This document shows, in pieces, positions 35,146-45,819 of a stretch of DNA of 64,000 nucleotides. Each line of letters begins with the position of its first letter. The first letter of the stretch is position 1. The position numbers were made by a program, and so were the translations under genes. The notes beneath the pieces are model-generated. The model had not been told where the DNA came from and ran no database searches. It saw nothing but the letters and a program-made list of their open reading frames with translations. Source of the DNA: Clostridium puniceum (GTDB taxonomy: Bacteria; Bacillota; Clostridia; Clostridiales; Clostridiaceae); assembly GCF_002006345.1 (NCBI RefSeq), contig NZ_LZZM01000063.1, positions 33,216 to 97,215 on the forward strand. Direction: 5' to 3'.

Positions 35146-36042
35146 TTAAGTAAATTTTAATTTTTCCTTACTTATAGTAACAAAACTTTTTATTGCATCT
35201 TGCCAATCTCTCATTTCATCACCAACAGTGCATCTTAGCATCATATTATCAAGTGATGAATATTCTGGTCTTTTTGCTGGAGTTTTATATTCTTCTGATG
35301 TACATGGTTTAACTTCACATTTTTCTCCTGACAATTCAATTATCATCTTTGCAAAATCATACCAACTACATTCTCCCTTGCCGCTGCAATGATATATGCC
35401 ATATTTTTCTGTTTCAATAATCTTTAAAATATGATAAGCCAAGTCATTAGCATGTGTTGGATTCCCTCTTTGATCATTAACAACTTTAATCACGTCTTTT
35501 TCTTTTCCAAGTTTCATCATAGTATAAACAAAATTATGACCTACATATCCATATAACCAAGCTGTTCTAACAATAAAAGATTTTGAACAAAACTCTTGTA
35601 CATATTTTTCTCCTAAAAGCTTAGTTTTTCCATACAAACTATATGGCACTGTCAAATCATATTCTGTTAATGGCTTATTACCAACTCCACTAAATACATA
35701 GTCTGTGGAAACTTGAACTAATTTAGCATTAATTTTTTCACAAGCCATAGCTAAATTTCTAGGCCCTATTGAGTTAACTTTAAATGCAAAATCCTCATTA
35801 CTTTCACAACCATCAACATTTGTTGCTGCTGCACAATTTATTACTACATCTGGTTTCCAGTCATTTAATTTTTCTTTAACTTGATTTAAATTTGTTATGT
35901 CAAGTACATCTACATCAAGTGCTATAACTTCTGAATTTCTTATATTTTCTGAAATTTCACTAATTTCTGATTTTCCACACTTTATTATATGTTGAAGTTC
36001 ATTACCCAATTGGCCTTTGGACCCTGTTATTAATATTTTCAT
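35146..36042 (-). CDS. rfbD: dTDP-4-dehydrorhamnose reductase
   Basis: A protein of 298 residues that makes dTDP-L-rhamnose. Opening MKILITGSKGQLGNELQ, then CAAATNVDGCES, VQVSTDYVFSG, and YSLYGKTKLLGEKYV with the catalytic YxxxK. The C-terminal KRPEYSSLDN is typical. The start was placed at MKILITG because the reading frame's earlier GTG overlaps the GAGG ribosome binding site. Confidence 0.94.
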   Translation of the reverse strand: MKILITGSKGQLGNELQHIIKCGKSEISEISENIRNSEVIALDVDVLDITNLNQVKEKLNDWKPDVVINCAAATNVDGCESNEDFAFKVNSIGPRNLAMACEKINAKLVQVSTDYVFSGVGNKPLTEYDLTVPYSLYGKTKLLGEKYVQEFCSKSFIVRTAWLYGYVGHNFVYTMMKLGKEKDVIKVVNDQRGNPTHANDLAYHILKIIETEKYGIYHCSGKGECSWYDFAKMIIELSGEKCEVKPCTSEEYKTPAKRPEYSSLDNMMLRCTVGDEMRDWQDAIKSFVTISKEKLKFT

Positions 36043-36138
36043 ATATTTCTCACTCCTCACATTTAATTAAAAGAAAATAGAGACACTATAATTTAATAAT
36101 AATTTTATTTAAAAGAAATCCATATTTATATTTCTTTA

Positions 36139-36717
36139 CTATCTATATATAAAATCTTCATATTCCCTTAAATCCAAATCTTTTAAATTAGGATGCACCT
36201 TATCTTTTTCAGATAAAAGTATATTTTCTATCCTATCTAAAGGCCATTCTATATTAATATCTGGATCATTCCACATAACTCCGCCATCATATTCTGGCGA
36301 ATAAAGACGTGTACATTTATAATTAAAAACAGCTTCATCTGATAAAACTAAAAAACCATGTGCAAAACCTTCTGGAATATAGAATTGCTTTTTATTCTCA
36401 TCATTTAAAACAACACCTTCCCAATGTCCATAAGTAGGAGATCCTATTCTTAGATCAACTGCCACATCAAAAACTTCTCCTTTAGTTACTCTAACAAGTT
36501 TCCCTTGACTATTTTTCCTTTGAAAATGAAGTCCTCTTAAAACTCCTTTATTAGACTTTGATTCATTATCTTGAACAAAAATCATATTAAATCCAGCTTC
36601 ATCAAGTTGTTCTTTATTATAAGTTTCCATAAAATAACCTCTGTTATCTCCAAAAACTTTAGGTTCTATTATATATACTCCATCAATCTTTGTTCTATTA
36701 AAATTGAAATTTGCCAT
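36139..36717 (-). CDS. rfbC: dTDP-4-dehydrorhamnose 3,5-epimerase
   Basis: A protein of 192 residues, cupin fold. It has YFMETYNKEQLDEAGF, QDNESKSNKGVLRGLHFQ (catalytic histidine), VFDVAVDLRIGSPTYG, and FYIPEGFAHGFLVLSDEAVFNYK, all typical of RmlC. Start MANFNFNRTK chosen because GAGGTG lies 9 nt upstream. It follows rfbA by 15 nt. Confidence 0.94.
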   Translation of the reverse strand: MANFNFNRTKIDGVYIIEPKVFGDNRGYFMETYNKEQLDEAGFNMIFVQDNESKSNKGVLRGLHFQRKNSQGKLVRVTKGEVFDVAVDLRIGSPTYGHWEGVVLNDENKKQFYIPEGFAHGFLVLSDEAVFNYKCTRLYSPEYDGGVMWNDPDINIEWPLDRIENILLSEKDKVHPNLKDLDLREYEDFIYR

Positions 36718-36732
36718 CTTTATTATCACCTC

Positions 36733-37641
36733 TTAATTTGCTATTGCAATTTCTGCTTTTGCTTTTTGCAATTCAATTTCTTTTACTATATCTACTAGAT
36801 ATTTACCATATCCAGTTTTCATTAATGATTTTGAAAGTTCAATAACCTTTTGTGAACTTATCCACCCTTGTCTATAAGCGATTTCTTCAAGACAAGCTAT
36901 ATATGTTCCTTGAGTATCTTGGACTGCCTCAACAAAATTTGATGCTTGAAGCATAGAAACATGAGTCCCAGTATCAAGCCAAGCCAGTCCTCGACCTAGC
37001 AATTGAACCTTTAATGTCCCTTCTTCCATATACGCTTTATTTAAATCTGTTATTTCAATTTCTCCTCTTTCAGAAGGTTTTAATTCCTTAGCCTTTTTAA
37101 CTACTGAATTATCATAAAAATAAAGTCCTGGAACTGCATATTTTGACTTTGGATTTTCAGGTTTTTCTTCTAAAGAAATAACCTTCCCATCTTCATCAAA
37201 TTCGACTACTCCAAAAGCTTTAGGATTTTGAACATAATATCCAAAGACATATGCTCCATTTTCTAATGCAGCAGCTTTTTTTAAATGTTCTGAAAAGCTT
37301 TGACCATAAAAGATATTATCTCCAAGTACCATTGCTACAGTATCATCCCTAATAAATTCCTCACCAATAATAAATGCTTCTGCAAGTCCATTAGGATTTT
37401 CCTGAACGGCATATTTAATATTTAATCCTAAATCTTGTCCATCTTTAAAAAGTTCTTTAAAGCTAACAATATCTCTTGGTGTAGATATTATTAATATATC
37501 TTTTATTCCTGCAAGCATCAAAACTGACATTGGGTAATATATCATTGGTTTATCATATATTGGTACCATTTGTTTTGACATTGCTTTTGTTACTGGATAC
37601 AGTCTTGTTCCTGATCCACCTGCTAAAATAATTCCTTTCAT
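36733..37641 (-). CDS. rfbA: Glucose-1-phosphate thymidylyltransferase
   Basis: A 302-residue nucleotidyltransferase, first step of dTDP-rhamnose synthesis. [22 protein letters not shown] opens the protein (nucleotide-binding loop), followed by [38 protein letters not shown] and a [17 protein letters not shown] near the C-terminus. Full length. Confidence 0.95.
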   Translation of the reverse strand: MKGIILAGGSGTRLYPVTKAMSKQMVPIYDKPMIYYPMSVLMLAGIKDILIISTPRDIVSFKELFKDGQDLGLNIKYAVQENPNGLAEAFIIGEEFIRDDTVAMVLGDNIFYGQSFSEHLKKAAALENGAYVFGYYVQNPKAFGVVEFDEDGKVISLEEKPENPKSKYAVPGLYFYDNSVVKKAKELKPSERGEIEITDLNKAYMEEGTLKVQLLGRGLAWLDTGTHVSMLQASNFVEAVQDTQGTYIACLEEIAYRQGWISSQKVIELSKSLMKTGYGKYLVDIVKEIELQKAKAEIAIAN

Positions 37642-37717
37642 ATCTTTACTCCTTTTTATTTATAATACATTTAGTGAATTGCAAAAATATCACAAATGCT
37701 AAATTAGTAAATATTTT

Positions 37718-38608
37718 CTAATCACTTAGTAATTTCTCTATATTTTTACATCTTTTTAAATCATTTAAAATATTTTTACATGACTTAATTTTATTAATAT
37801 AAAAAAATCTTTTTTTCTTATATTGTTTTAATGAAATGCTTTCAGATGTTGATGAAGCTTCTTTGTGGTTTATTTTTAATTCAGGCAAATAAAACCACTT
37901 CAAATTCATTTGATTACACAAATAAAATAATATTTCTTCTTCCCCATACATAAATGTATTTTTATAAATTCCATCAAATCTATCAATATATTTTTTTGAG
38001 AATATTAAGCAACTCCCATGCAAAACACAATTATTTATAGTTCTATATATATCTCTGTGTTCATTAATACTATCTTTATTTAAAATTTTCTTTTTTAACT
38101 TAGTAAGATATTTTTCTATAAACAAATAGTTTAATATTAATTGAATTCTATGTTTAATTATTGTTTTTTTAAAATCTGATTTTAAAGTAATATTATTTTT
38201 AATTGGATTTTGATGCCCACCATCTTTAGTAGATATTATATCTGGGCCTAATATATGAAACTCTTCTTTATTATATAATTCAATAATTTTATCGCAAAAA
38301 TCAAATTGTTCTATTATTGTGTCGTTATTCATCATTATAATAAAATCTGATTTTTTTTCATGTTTAGCATATTTAAATCCAATATTGTTTCCTTTAGCAA
38401 AACCTAAATTTTTATCATTTATTATTACGGTTACTTTATTGTCACTAGCATATTCAGTTAATAACACTTTTCCAGTATTATTAGGTGAAGCATTATCAAC
38501 TATGATAATCGAATAATCATCATAATCTATATTCTTTTCTATAGATTCAATACATTCCTTAGTATCTTCTAAAGTCATATAATGTAATATTACAAACGAT
38601 ACATTCAT
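37718..38608 (-). CDS. Glycosyltransferase family 2 (rhamnosyltransferase-like)
   Basis: A protein of 296 residues with MNVSFVILHYMTLEDTKECI, IIVDNASPNNTGKVL, NLGFAKGNNIGFKYA and the metal-binding FIIMMNNDTII, then FMYGEEEILFYL. This subtype is common in rhamnose-containing polysaccharide clusters. Start MNVSFV chosen because GAGGAG lies a few nucleotides upstream. Acceptor and linkage unknown. Confidence 0.86.
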   Translation of the reverse strand: MNVSFVILHYMTLEDTKECIESIEKNIDYDDYSIIIVDNASPNNTGKVLLTEYASDNKVTVIINDKNLGFAKGNNIGFKYAKHEKKSDFIIMMNNDTIIEQFDFCDKIIELYNKEEFHILGPDIISTKDGGHQNPIKNNITLKSDFKKTIIKHRIQLILNYLFIEKYLTKLKKKILNKDSINEHRDIYRTINNCVLHGSCLIFSKKYIDRFDGIYKNTFMYGEEEILFYLCNQMNLKWFYLPELKINHKEASSTSESISLKQYKKKRFFYINKIKSCKNILNDLKRCKNIEKLLSD

Positions 38609-38619
38609 AAAATATCTCC

Positions 38620-39732
38620 TCAAACTTCTAATAATATATTGGAAATGCTATTAATATACTTCTCTAAACTAAAGGTTCTTATAGCTCTTTCTTTACCATC
38701 TTCACCAACACTTTTTCTTAATCTATCATTAGCTACCAATTCTAAAACAACATTTTTCATTTCTTCTGCATCTTTATAGTCTACCAAAAATCCACTTTTT
38801 CTATCTTCAATAATTTCAACTGGTCCACCATGATTCGTTGCAACGACTGGCAATTTTTTAGCCATAGCTTCAATCACTACTAATCCAAAAGGTTCTGGTT
38901 GAATTGATGGAAGTACAAAAATATCAATATTTCTATAAAAATTATTCATATCCTTAACTTGACCTAATAATTTAATTTTTTGTTCCATTTTTCTTTCTTT
39001 TATATATTCTTTTAAGTCAATCCGTATCTGTTCTTCACCTTTATATACATCTCCAGCTATTAAAAATTCTACATTAGGATTTTCTTTCACTACTTTTGCT
39101 GCCATGTCTACAAATAACTTTTGACCCTTCCATCTATTTATTCTTCCAGCCATCCCAATAATTATGCTATCATGTTTTTGTACTTCTATCTTTCCGTTTT
39201 CATCAAATTCTATAGTATTATAAACAACTTTATTTTTCTTTTGATTCTTACATATTGCTTCTGATGTTGCTTTACTATTTGCTATAATAACATCTGAAAA
39301 CATATAAACTATTAACGAAACAACCTTCTTTTCAAACTTACTTTTTATTATTTCTCTAACATGCCATACACTTTTCTTCCCACATAATTTTGCTGCTACT
39401 CCACCTGGAAAAACTACCGCTGTATTAGTATATACAATCTCTATATTATTTTTTTTAATTATTTTTTTTAAGAATGATATTGATTTTAAAAAATCCATTC
39501 CATAATTTAACAGTCCTACGATTGATAAATTCTTTCTTCTTAATACAGCAATTTCTTTAAGTATTACATTTACTTTTTTTATCTTTTTTATTTCCTCTAC
39601 TAGCGGTCCATCACAAGGAAGAATCACTGATATATTAAATTTATTCTTGTCTAAATTCTTTATCAAATTTAGTAATGATTTATCTGATCCATATAATTCA
39701 GAACTCGAATGCAAAAATAAAATATTCTTCAT
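38620..39732 (-). CDS. Glycosyltransferase family 4
   Basis: A 370-residue GT-B enzyme. N-terminal LFLHSSSELYGSDKSLLNLI is typical, with the C-terminal GMAGRINRWKGQKLFVDMA, FLIAGDVYKG, IKLLGQVKDM and the donor motif EPFGLVVIEAMAKKLPVVATNHGG. Adds one sugar of the repeat unit; donor not predictable. It sits tightly between two other glycosyltransferase genes. Confidence 0.88.
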   Translation of the reverse strand: MKNILFLHSSSELYGSDKSLLNLIKNLDKNKFNISVILPCDGPLVEEIKKIKKVNVILKEIAVLRRKNLSIVGLLNYGMDFLKSISFLKKIIKKNNIEIVYTNTAVVFPGGVAAKLCGKKSVWHVREIIKSKFEKKVVSLIVYMFSDVIIANSKATSEAICKNQKKNKVVYNTIEFDENGKIEVQKHDSIIIGMAGRINRWKGQKLFVDMAAKVVKENPNVEFLIAGDVYKGEEQIRIDLKEYIKERKMEQKIKLLGQVKDMNNFYRNIDIFVLPSIQPEPFGLVVIEAMAKKLPVVATNHGGPVEIIEDRKSGFLVDYKDAEEMKNVVLELVANDRLRKSVGEDGKERAIRTFSLEKYINSISNILLEV

Positions 39733-39748
39733 ATACTCCTCTTTTCAT

Positions 39749-40903
39749 TTACTTACCAAATATATTCTCATATTTACTAATGATATGCTCCCAAGTATAC
39801 TCTTTTAAGACTCTATCTTTAGCCAATCTACCAAGGGAAGTAACAGCAATTTCTTCATATGATTCTAAGCTATCTACCAATCTTGCTAGATTTCCACTTT
39901 CTTTATTAAAGTATAACGCTCCATTTTCTCCAACTTCTCTATTAAACCCAACATCTAATAATATGTTTAAATCAGTTATAGCTAATGATTCTAATAAAGA
40001 TGGATTAGTTCCTCCAACTTCATGTCCATGGAAATATCCGTAAGCATCTTCTCTAATCTTTTTTAACAACGCTTGATTATAAACTGTTCCAACAAACTTT
40101 ATTCTTTTATCTTTATTAAAGTTTGTCTTTTCTTTTAACTCGTTATAGAATTTATTTTCCTCTATATTGGTTATTAATACAAAATCTTTATCTGTTTTTG
40201 ATTTCATAAATTCAGTTATCATAGTTTCATAGTTATTTTCTGGAACAAATCTACCTACAACTAGATAATATTCTTTCTTCTTTATATTTTTATCTTTATA
40301 CCATTGATGTAAAATAATATCATCATCAGGCAATTTTGATTTTTCAGTATCAGCTCCATACGCTATAAAAGTTGTTTTTGGCTTGTACTGTTTATAATCT
40401 TCTTTTATATATTTTTCAATATTCTTTGAATCACATATTAACAAGTCTGAATGCTTAACCATATATTTCTCTGAAATTTTCCAATATTGCCTTATAGCTT
40501 TATTCCATTTTGCTCTCTTCCACTCATGACCATCTGGATTAACAATTAATAATGCACCTAATTTTTTTAATTTTTGTTTATAATAACCAGCAAATGGCCC
40601 AATTCTACAAGCTAAGATATATACTATTGAATTTTTCATATTATTCTTTCTTATGTATTTTATACATTCTTTTAATGCTGATATATCATAATAAACTGCT
40701 TTTGCTGAACCAATATTAGGTACTTTCACATTAAAGCACCTTGCTCCATTATGCTCAAACTCTTTAGAATTATCCGCTAAACAAGAAACATGATATTTTA
40801 TTTTTTTACTTTTTTGTCCTTCTATTAGTTTTTCAACGAATGTCTCAAACCCACCATATTTTGCAGGTATTCCTTTTGAGCCTATAATAAATACGTGTTT
40901 CAT
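39749..40903 (-). CDS. DUF1972-type glycosyltransferase (rhamnosyltransferase-like)
   Basis: A 384-residue protein opening with HVFIIGSKGIPAKYGGFETF, the signature of the DUF1972 group that includes the beta-1,4-rhamnosyltransferase Cps2T type. Later AYGADTEKS, YYLVVGRFVPENNYETMI and HGHEVGGTNPSLLESLA are the donor-binding parts. In related clusters this enzyme adds the second sugar, a rhamnose, to the lipid-linked primer; its place near the priming transferase fits that role. Confidence 0.85.
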   Translation of the reverse strand: MKHVFIIGSKGIPAKYGGFETFVEKLIEGQKSKKIKYHVSCLADNSKEFEHNGARCFNVKVPNIGSAKAVYYDISALKECIKYIRKNNMKNSIVYILACRIGPFAGYYKQKLKKLGALLIVNPDGHEWKRAKWNKAIRQYWKISEKYMVKHSDLLICDSKNIEKYIKEDYKQYKPKTTFIAYGADTEKSKLPDDDIILHQWYKDKNIKKKEYYLVVGRFVPENNYETMITEFMKSKTDKDFVLITNIEENKFYNELKEKTNFNKDKRIKFVGTVYNQALLKKIREDAYGYFHGHEVGGTNPSLLESLAITDLNILLDVGFNREVGENGALYFNKESGNLARLVDSLESYEEIAVTSLGRLAKDRVLKEYTWEHIISKYENIFGK

Positions 40904-40921
40904 TATTATTCCCCTTATTCA

Positions 40922-42268
40922 TTATCTTATTGTCGCTGCTACTTCTCTTTTAGCATTTTCTAAATTTAGAATAGCTTTTCTTCCAACAGAATGATATTCT
41001 ATATTTTTTTCTTTTACGTCATTAATGTTATAACAATTTCTCCCATCAAATATAACAGGAGTATTCATTAATTCTTCATATATCTTTAAATCTAAAGACT
41101 TAATTTCATTCCATTCTGTGAATATAAATGCTATATCTGCATCTCTTAAAGTTTCTTCTGGAGTGTTCACATATATAACTTCTGTTGGATATATTCTCTT
41201 GAAATTATCAATGCCTACTGGATCGTATGCAATTATTTCTGCACCTTCATCTAATAGCCTTCTTACATTAGATATTGATGGTGCTTCTCTTAAATCATCA
41301 GTGCCTGGCTTAAAGGTTAATCCAAGCACTGCTACTTTTAATCCTTTTAAGCTACCAAATTTTTGTTTAGCTGCTCTGAATAATTTATACTTTTGATTTT
41401 GATTTACTTCTATTGTTGCCTTTATTGTTTTTAATTCATATCCACTATCATTCGCAAGCCAATGAAGTGCCTTTGTATCTTTTGGAAAACATGATCCACC
41501 ATATCCAATGCCTGCTTGTAGGAATTTATCTCCTATTCTTGGATCAAATCTCATTCCTTTAGCTACATCCTCTACATCTGCTCCAACCATTTCACAGAAA
41601 TTAGCTATTTCATTCATGAAAGAAATCTTAAGAGCTAAAAAATCATTTGAAGCATATTTAATCATTTCTGCACTTCTTCTATTAGTTACAACTATTGGTT
41701 GATTGTATCTTTCATAGACTTTTCTTAAGATATTTTCTGCATTTTTTGATTCAACTCCAATTACTATTCTTTTAGCATGTAATGTATCAACTACTGCTGT
41801 TCCTTGAGCTAAAAATTCTGGATTTGAAGCTACTTCTACATGAACATTATTCTTAACATTTTCTTGTAAAAATCCTTCTACTGTATCATTAGTACCTATT
41901 GGAACTGTTGATTTAACTACTACTAAACAGTCTTTTTCTATATTGTCTGCGATTTGTTTACAAACGTTAAACACATAATCTAAATTAGCTGATCCATCTT
42001 CTCTTTCTGGAGTACCAACTCCTACAAATACTAAATCTGAATCTTTATATGCATTTTTATAATCCACTGTAAAGTCTAATCTTCCTTCATCATGATTTCT
42101 TTTTAACAATTCATCTAATCCTGGTTCATATATAGGTGAAATTCCTTGTTTCATGTTTTCAACTTTATTTTCATCAATGTCCACACAGGTTACATTATGT
42201 CCCACTTCTGAAAGACATGCACCTGTAACTAGCCCTACATATCCAGTTCCCGCAACTACTATTTTCAT
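40922..42268 (-). CDS. ugd: UDP-glucose 6-dehydrogenase
   Basis: A 448-residue enzyme oxidising UDP-glucose to UDP-glucuronate. NAD-binding VVAGTGYVGLVTGACLSE, then VVVKSTVPIGTNDTVE, ASNPEFLAQGTAV, the catalytic cysteine in GIGYGGSCFPKDTKAL, and the C-terminal VAVLGLTFKPGTDDLREAPS. It uses the UDP-glucose supplied by galU and suggests the polymer contains uronic acid. It directly follows the priming transferase gene (17 nt). Confidence 0.95.
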   Translation of the reverse strand: MKIVVAGTGYVGLVTGACLSEVGHNVTCVDIDENKVENMKQGISPIYEPGLDELLKRNHDEGRLDFTVDYKNAYKDSDLVFVGVGTPEREDGSANLDYVFNVCKQIADNIEKDCLVVVKSTVPIGTNDTVEGFLQENVKNNVHVEVASNPEFLAQGTAVVDTLHAKRIVIGVESKNAENILRKVYERYNQPIVVTNRRSAEMIKYASNDFLALKISFMNEIANFCEMVGADVEDVAKGMRFDPRIGDKFLQAGIGYGGSCFPKDTKALHWLANDSGYELKTIKATIEVNQNQKYKLFRAAKQKFGSLKGLKVAVLGLTFKPGTDDLREAPSISNVRRLLDEGAEIIAYDPVGIDNFKRIYPTEVIYVNTPEETLRDADIAFIFTEWNEIKSLDLKIYEELMNTPVIFDGRNCYNINDVKEKNIEYHSVGRKAILNLENAKREVAATIR

Positions 42269-42285
42269 TTTAATCTCTCCCTTTT

Positions 42286-42972
42286 CTATCTCGCATGCTT
42301 GTCTCCAAAGAGTACAAAAAATGTTTTATATATTAATTTTATATCTGTTAATGTATTTCTTTTTGTCGCATATTCCACATCAAGTTTCATCCAATCCTCA
42401 AATCCAATATCATTTCTACCTAATACTTGCCAGTAACAAGTAATTCCTGGCTTTACATCAAGTCTTTTCATCATCCAATTTTCAAAATCTGCTACTTCAT
42501 CTGGAAGTGATGGTCTTGGACCCACAAGGCTCATTTCTCCTTTTAATACATTAATCAGCTGTGGCAGTTCATCTATGCTTGTCTTTCTTATAAATTTACC
42601 AATTTTAGTTACCCTAGGATCTTCTTTCATTTTAAACATTGGCCCACTCATTTCATTTTGGCTTATTAATCTCTTTTTTAATTCTTCTGCATTAGCAACC
42701 ATAGATCTGAACTTATACATTCGAAAAATTTTTTTATTCTTTCCAACTCTTTCTTGGTAAAAAAATACTGAACCTTTTGAGTCAATTTTTATTAATACGG
42801 AAATTATTATTAATAACGGGCTTAAAATTATTAATCCCATTAATGAACAAATAATATCCATAGTTCTCTTAAAAAAACAATATCCTATTCTAGATTCTAT
42901 TTGTTTTCCAAACAAAACTTCTTGTTCTTTGAACATAATTTCTTCTCTTCCTAAATTAGATTGTTGTTGCAT
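42286..42972 (-). CDS. Priming sugar transferase (undecaprenyl-phosphate type)
   Basis: A protein of 228 residues that starts the repeat unit by moving a sugar-1-phosphate to undecaprenyl phosphate. One N-terminal hydrophobic segment (LIILSPLLIIISVLIKI), then FFYQERVGKNKKIFRMYKFR, TKIGKFIRKTSIDELPQL, EMSLVGPRPSLPDE and KPGITCYWQVLGR, the standard bacterial sugar transferase motifs. The first sugar is probably glucose or galactose. Start MQQQSN chosen because GGAGG lies 9 nt upstream; the frame extends 12 codons further. First gene of the downstream part of the cluster, with a strong promoter at 43082-43127. Confidence 0.9.
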   Translation of the reverse strand: MQQQSNLGREEIMFKEQEVLFGKQIESRIGYCFFKRTMDIICSLMGLIILSPLLIIISVLIKIDSKGSVFFYQERVGKNKKIFRMYKFRSMVANAEELKKRLISQNEMSGPMFKMKEDPRVTKIGKFIRKTSIDELPQLINVLKGEMSLVGPRPSLPDEVADFENWMMKRLDVKPGITCYWQVLGRNDIGFEDWMKLDVEYATKRNTLTDIKLIYKTFFVLFGDKHAR

Positions 42973-43081
42973 AATATAACTCCCTCCCTTAATATTCTCC
43001 CTTTCCAAATTAATTCCAGCAGTTAGTGTGATTAATATTATATAAAGAACGATTATAATCGAAATTTTTATTATGTAACTC

Positions 43082-43127
43082 AGTATAAAAGATAATAGAT
43101 TTCTTGTAACCTACCCCCTTTGGGTAA
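43082..43127 (-). promoter_or_regulatory. Promoter and inverted-repeat operator of the priming-transferase operon
   Basis: Minus-strand TTACAA (43104-43109), a 16-nt spacer and TATACT (43082-43087). Immediately upstream of the -35 lies an inverted repeat, CTACC-N7-GGTAA on the plus strand (43111-43127). Spacing and sequence are the same as at 47261-47306, so both probably bind the same activator, plausibly the MalT/LuxR-type protein encoded between them. Confidence 0.75.
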
Positions 43128-43161
43128 TTTTATCATTTTATGTTTTTTTTCATATTAGTGT

Positions 43162-45633
43162 CTATTGTATGAAGTATGTTTTTAATTTAGATCGAGATGT
43201 AATTGAAAGCTTATTGAAAACTGATTTTAAATAAAACTTCACAGTATTATGTGAAATATATAATTGTTCTCCAATTTCTTTATTAGTTAAATTTATTGCT
43301 GCAAGCTTTGCAACTTCAAGTTCTCTCTCTGTCATTTGGGGTGTTTTATTAAGTTGATTTGAAGTTCTTATTTTTTCTATGCCATTTTTATAGCTATTAT
43401 ATAATTTAAATATATCTTCTATCTCATTTTTATATAACCCATCTTCTTTTACTTCTTTAAGTATAGTTAAAATATATTCACCATTTTCTACAAATGGCAT
43501 ATAAAGTTTATCTGGTGCAGCTATCTCTAAAGCATTTTTTAGAGATTCTGTAGCCATTTGTTTTTGATCAAGTTTTAAATTTGCTGCTGACATATATATG
43601 TACGTATACACATATGAATACATACTAGAAAAAGTACTTGCAATTTCTAAAAATTGTTGACTAATCCCTAGAAGTTTTAAATATTCACCTCTTAAAAATA
43701 ATATTTTCCCATAAATGACATTTGCATAGGAAACAGTTAAAAATGAAAGTCCTTTTTTTTCAATATCACCCAAACATAACCATTTAGGTATTAATTCTAT
43801 CTGGCCTATATTGCTGAATATAAATCCCTCACATAAATCCAACGCTCGATTTAGATTATATGATTTTATTTTTTCTTTTACCGTTTTTAATATACTCTTT
43901 AATTTGAGAGAATTTCCATCTATTATAGCAATACGAAGCATAACAAATTTAGCACACAAATAAATACTATATTGCTTTTTACTTTCTGACATATAAATTG
44001 CTTTGTGACATAATATTTCTGCACCCCTAAAATCACCACGATTTAAAAGTATTTCTGCTTTCATAATTTCTTCAGCACCATACCCATGATTATTGGTTAA
44101 TTTATAGTAATATGATATACCTTCATTCATAGTTTTAAGTTCTCTATCTAATGTTCCGCTTTTTCTATAGAAAATATATAGTATGGATGGTGATCCACAT
44201 GTCCATGATTCCTTTATATTTATAAGTTTTGTTTGCCTTCCAAGCATTTCATAAGCTTTTTTACTTTCCTCAGTCATAACTTCAATATCATTGTATGCTG
44301 TAAGAACTGAAAGAAAGGTCAATTCTCCCATAAGATTTAATTTTTCCTTTTCAGATAAGATTTCATTATCTTTTATATTGTCAACAATTTCTTTCTTTAG
44401 CGAATTCAAATAATTCCATTCCTTATATTGAGACAATATCAAGGCAAACACAATAAGATTTTTAGGATATTTCTTTTTAATTTCATTTGTGCAAGTTTGT
44501 ACAATTTCTAATATTATATCTTTGTCTTTTTCCTTCATGTCTTTTGTAATATTATCGGCTCTAATATTCATGCTAAATATAGATTTAAAACTTTTTATTC
44601 TATAAAAAATAAGTATTGCCTGTAAATGCTGGTTATTATTTTGGTACCATTCTCCAATTTTTAATATAATTTTGTTTTGAAAATTTGTATCAAGTTCTTC
44701 AAATCTTTTTTTTAAATAATCTACTAAAATAGTCTGAATATAATATATTTTCTTATCTTCATCATATTTTATAAATATATTAGCATTATGTATTTCACCA
44801 ATAAAGTCTGATACATCCGTACTATCTAATATAAACTTCAACTTTTCTACTGTAAAATCTTCACAGAAACAAAGTTTTAAAAAGTTAGTTTTTGCCTTTT
44901 CTGAAAACTTATTGTTAATAATTTTTTCTACTAAAAAATGAATGTTATCTGTTGAATGAAATCTTTTATTTTCAATATAATTAAGCATTTGAATATATAA
45001 AACACTTATCCAACCACCACAATATTTATAAAGACTTGTTGCTTCATTTTCATTTAAAGAAATTCCACAAAGCATATAATACTTTTGAATTTCAGATACA
45101 TGTAACTCAAAATATGATTTTGTTATATGATTTAACTGCTTTTTCAAAATCATATCAAAAATATTTTCTAAGCTATGATTTTGAGTAAGAATCACTATAT
45201 GTACATTTTTCAATAGTTTTTTTGCAATACTTATCACAAAATTATTAATAACTTTATTTTGAATTAATTGAAAATTATCAATTACTAAAATCGTTTCTTC
45301 TGAAAAATTTATATTTCTAAATAAAATAAAAAATTCATCTAATGAAAATTTTTCTTTATTAATATCCATTTGTTTTATTTTTAAAGCAATATCCTTATCT
45401 ATATATGAAAGACTATGACAGAACTTTATCCAAAAATTGCTTGTAGCGTTGCTATCTAATACTATCCATAATGCTTTTACATCTAATTTATTTAAAAATT
45501 CTTCTGTTGCCGTTGTTTTACCATATCCACTAGGTGCTTCAATTATTGTTAGTGGGTAAGAAGTTATATCTGATAGTTTATTTTTAAGTTTATCTGCAAA
45601 GTATAAAGCTTTAGTGTTATATTTTTTAGACAT
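43162..45633 (-). CDS. MalT/LuxR-family transcriptional regulator
   Basis: An 823-residue STAND-type regulator. The N-terminal ATPase has Walker A IIEAPSGYGKTTATEEFL and the Walker B-like ILVIDNFQLIQN. A TPR-like helical middle is followed by a C-terminal LuxR helix-turn-helix: MTERELEVAKLAAINLTNKE, then IGEQLYISHNTVKFYLKSVF. Such proteins usually activate transcription upon binding a small ligand. It lies between the chain-length/kinase genes and the priming transferase, and the two promoters on either side carry a common inverted repeat. No terminator follows it, so it may also be read into the cluster. Confidence 0.88.
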   Translation of the reverse strand: MSKKYNTKALYFADKLKNKLSDITSYPLTIIEAPSGYGKTTATEEFLNKLDVKALWIVLDSNATSNFWIKFCHSLSYIDKDIALKIKQMDINKEKFSLDEFFILFRNINFSEETILVIDNFQLIQNKVINNFVISIAKKLLKNVHIVILTQNHSLENIFDMILKKQLNHITKSYFELHVSEIQKYYMLCGISLNENEATSLYKYCGGWISVLYIQMLNYIENKRFHSTDNIHFLVEKIINNKFSEKAKTNFLKLCFCEDFTVEKLKFILDSTDVSDFIGEIHNANIFIKYDEDKKIYYIQTILVDYLKKRFEELDTNFQNKIILKIGEWYQNNNQHLQAILIFYRIKSFKSIFSMNIRADNITKDMKEKDKDIILEIVQTCTNEIKKKYPKNLIVFALILSQYKEWNYLNSLKKEIVDNIKDNEILSEKEKLNLMGELTFLSVLTAYNDIEVMTEESKKAYEMLGRQTKLINIKESWTCGSPSILYIFYRKSGTLDRELKTMNEGISYYYKLTNNHGYGAEEIMKAEILLNRGDFRGAEILCHKAIYMSESKKQYSIYLCAKFVMLRIAIIDGNSLKLKSILKTVKEKIKSYNLNRALDLCEGFIFSNIGQIELIPKWLCLGDIEKKGLSFLTVSYANVIYGKILFLRGEYLKLLGISQQFLEIASTFSSMYSYVYTYIYMSAANLKLDQKQMATESLKNALEIAAPDKLYMPFVENGEYILTILKEVKEDGLYKNEIEDIFKLYNSYKNGIEKIRTSNQLNKTPQMTERELEVAKLAAINLTNKEIGEQLYISHNTVKFYLKSVFNKLSITSRSKLKTYFIQ

Positions 45634-45819
45634 TTATGCCCTCCCTCAATTAATATTTATATTATGTATTTTTAATCTAATAATATTTAGTTAACAGATG
45701 CTATTTAACCATATTATTACCAAATTATACTTTATTAAATTAAAATTTTGTTACATTTATTCAATATATTACCAGTAAATGATATTATAATTTCTTTCCT
45801 AAAAAAATAAAATTATTTA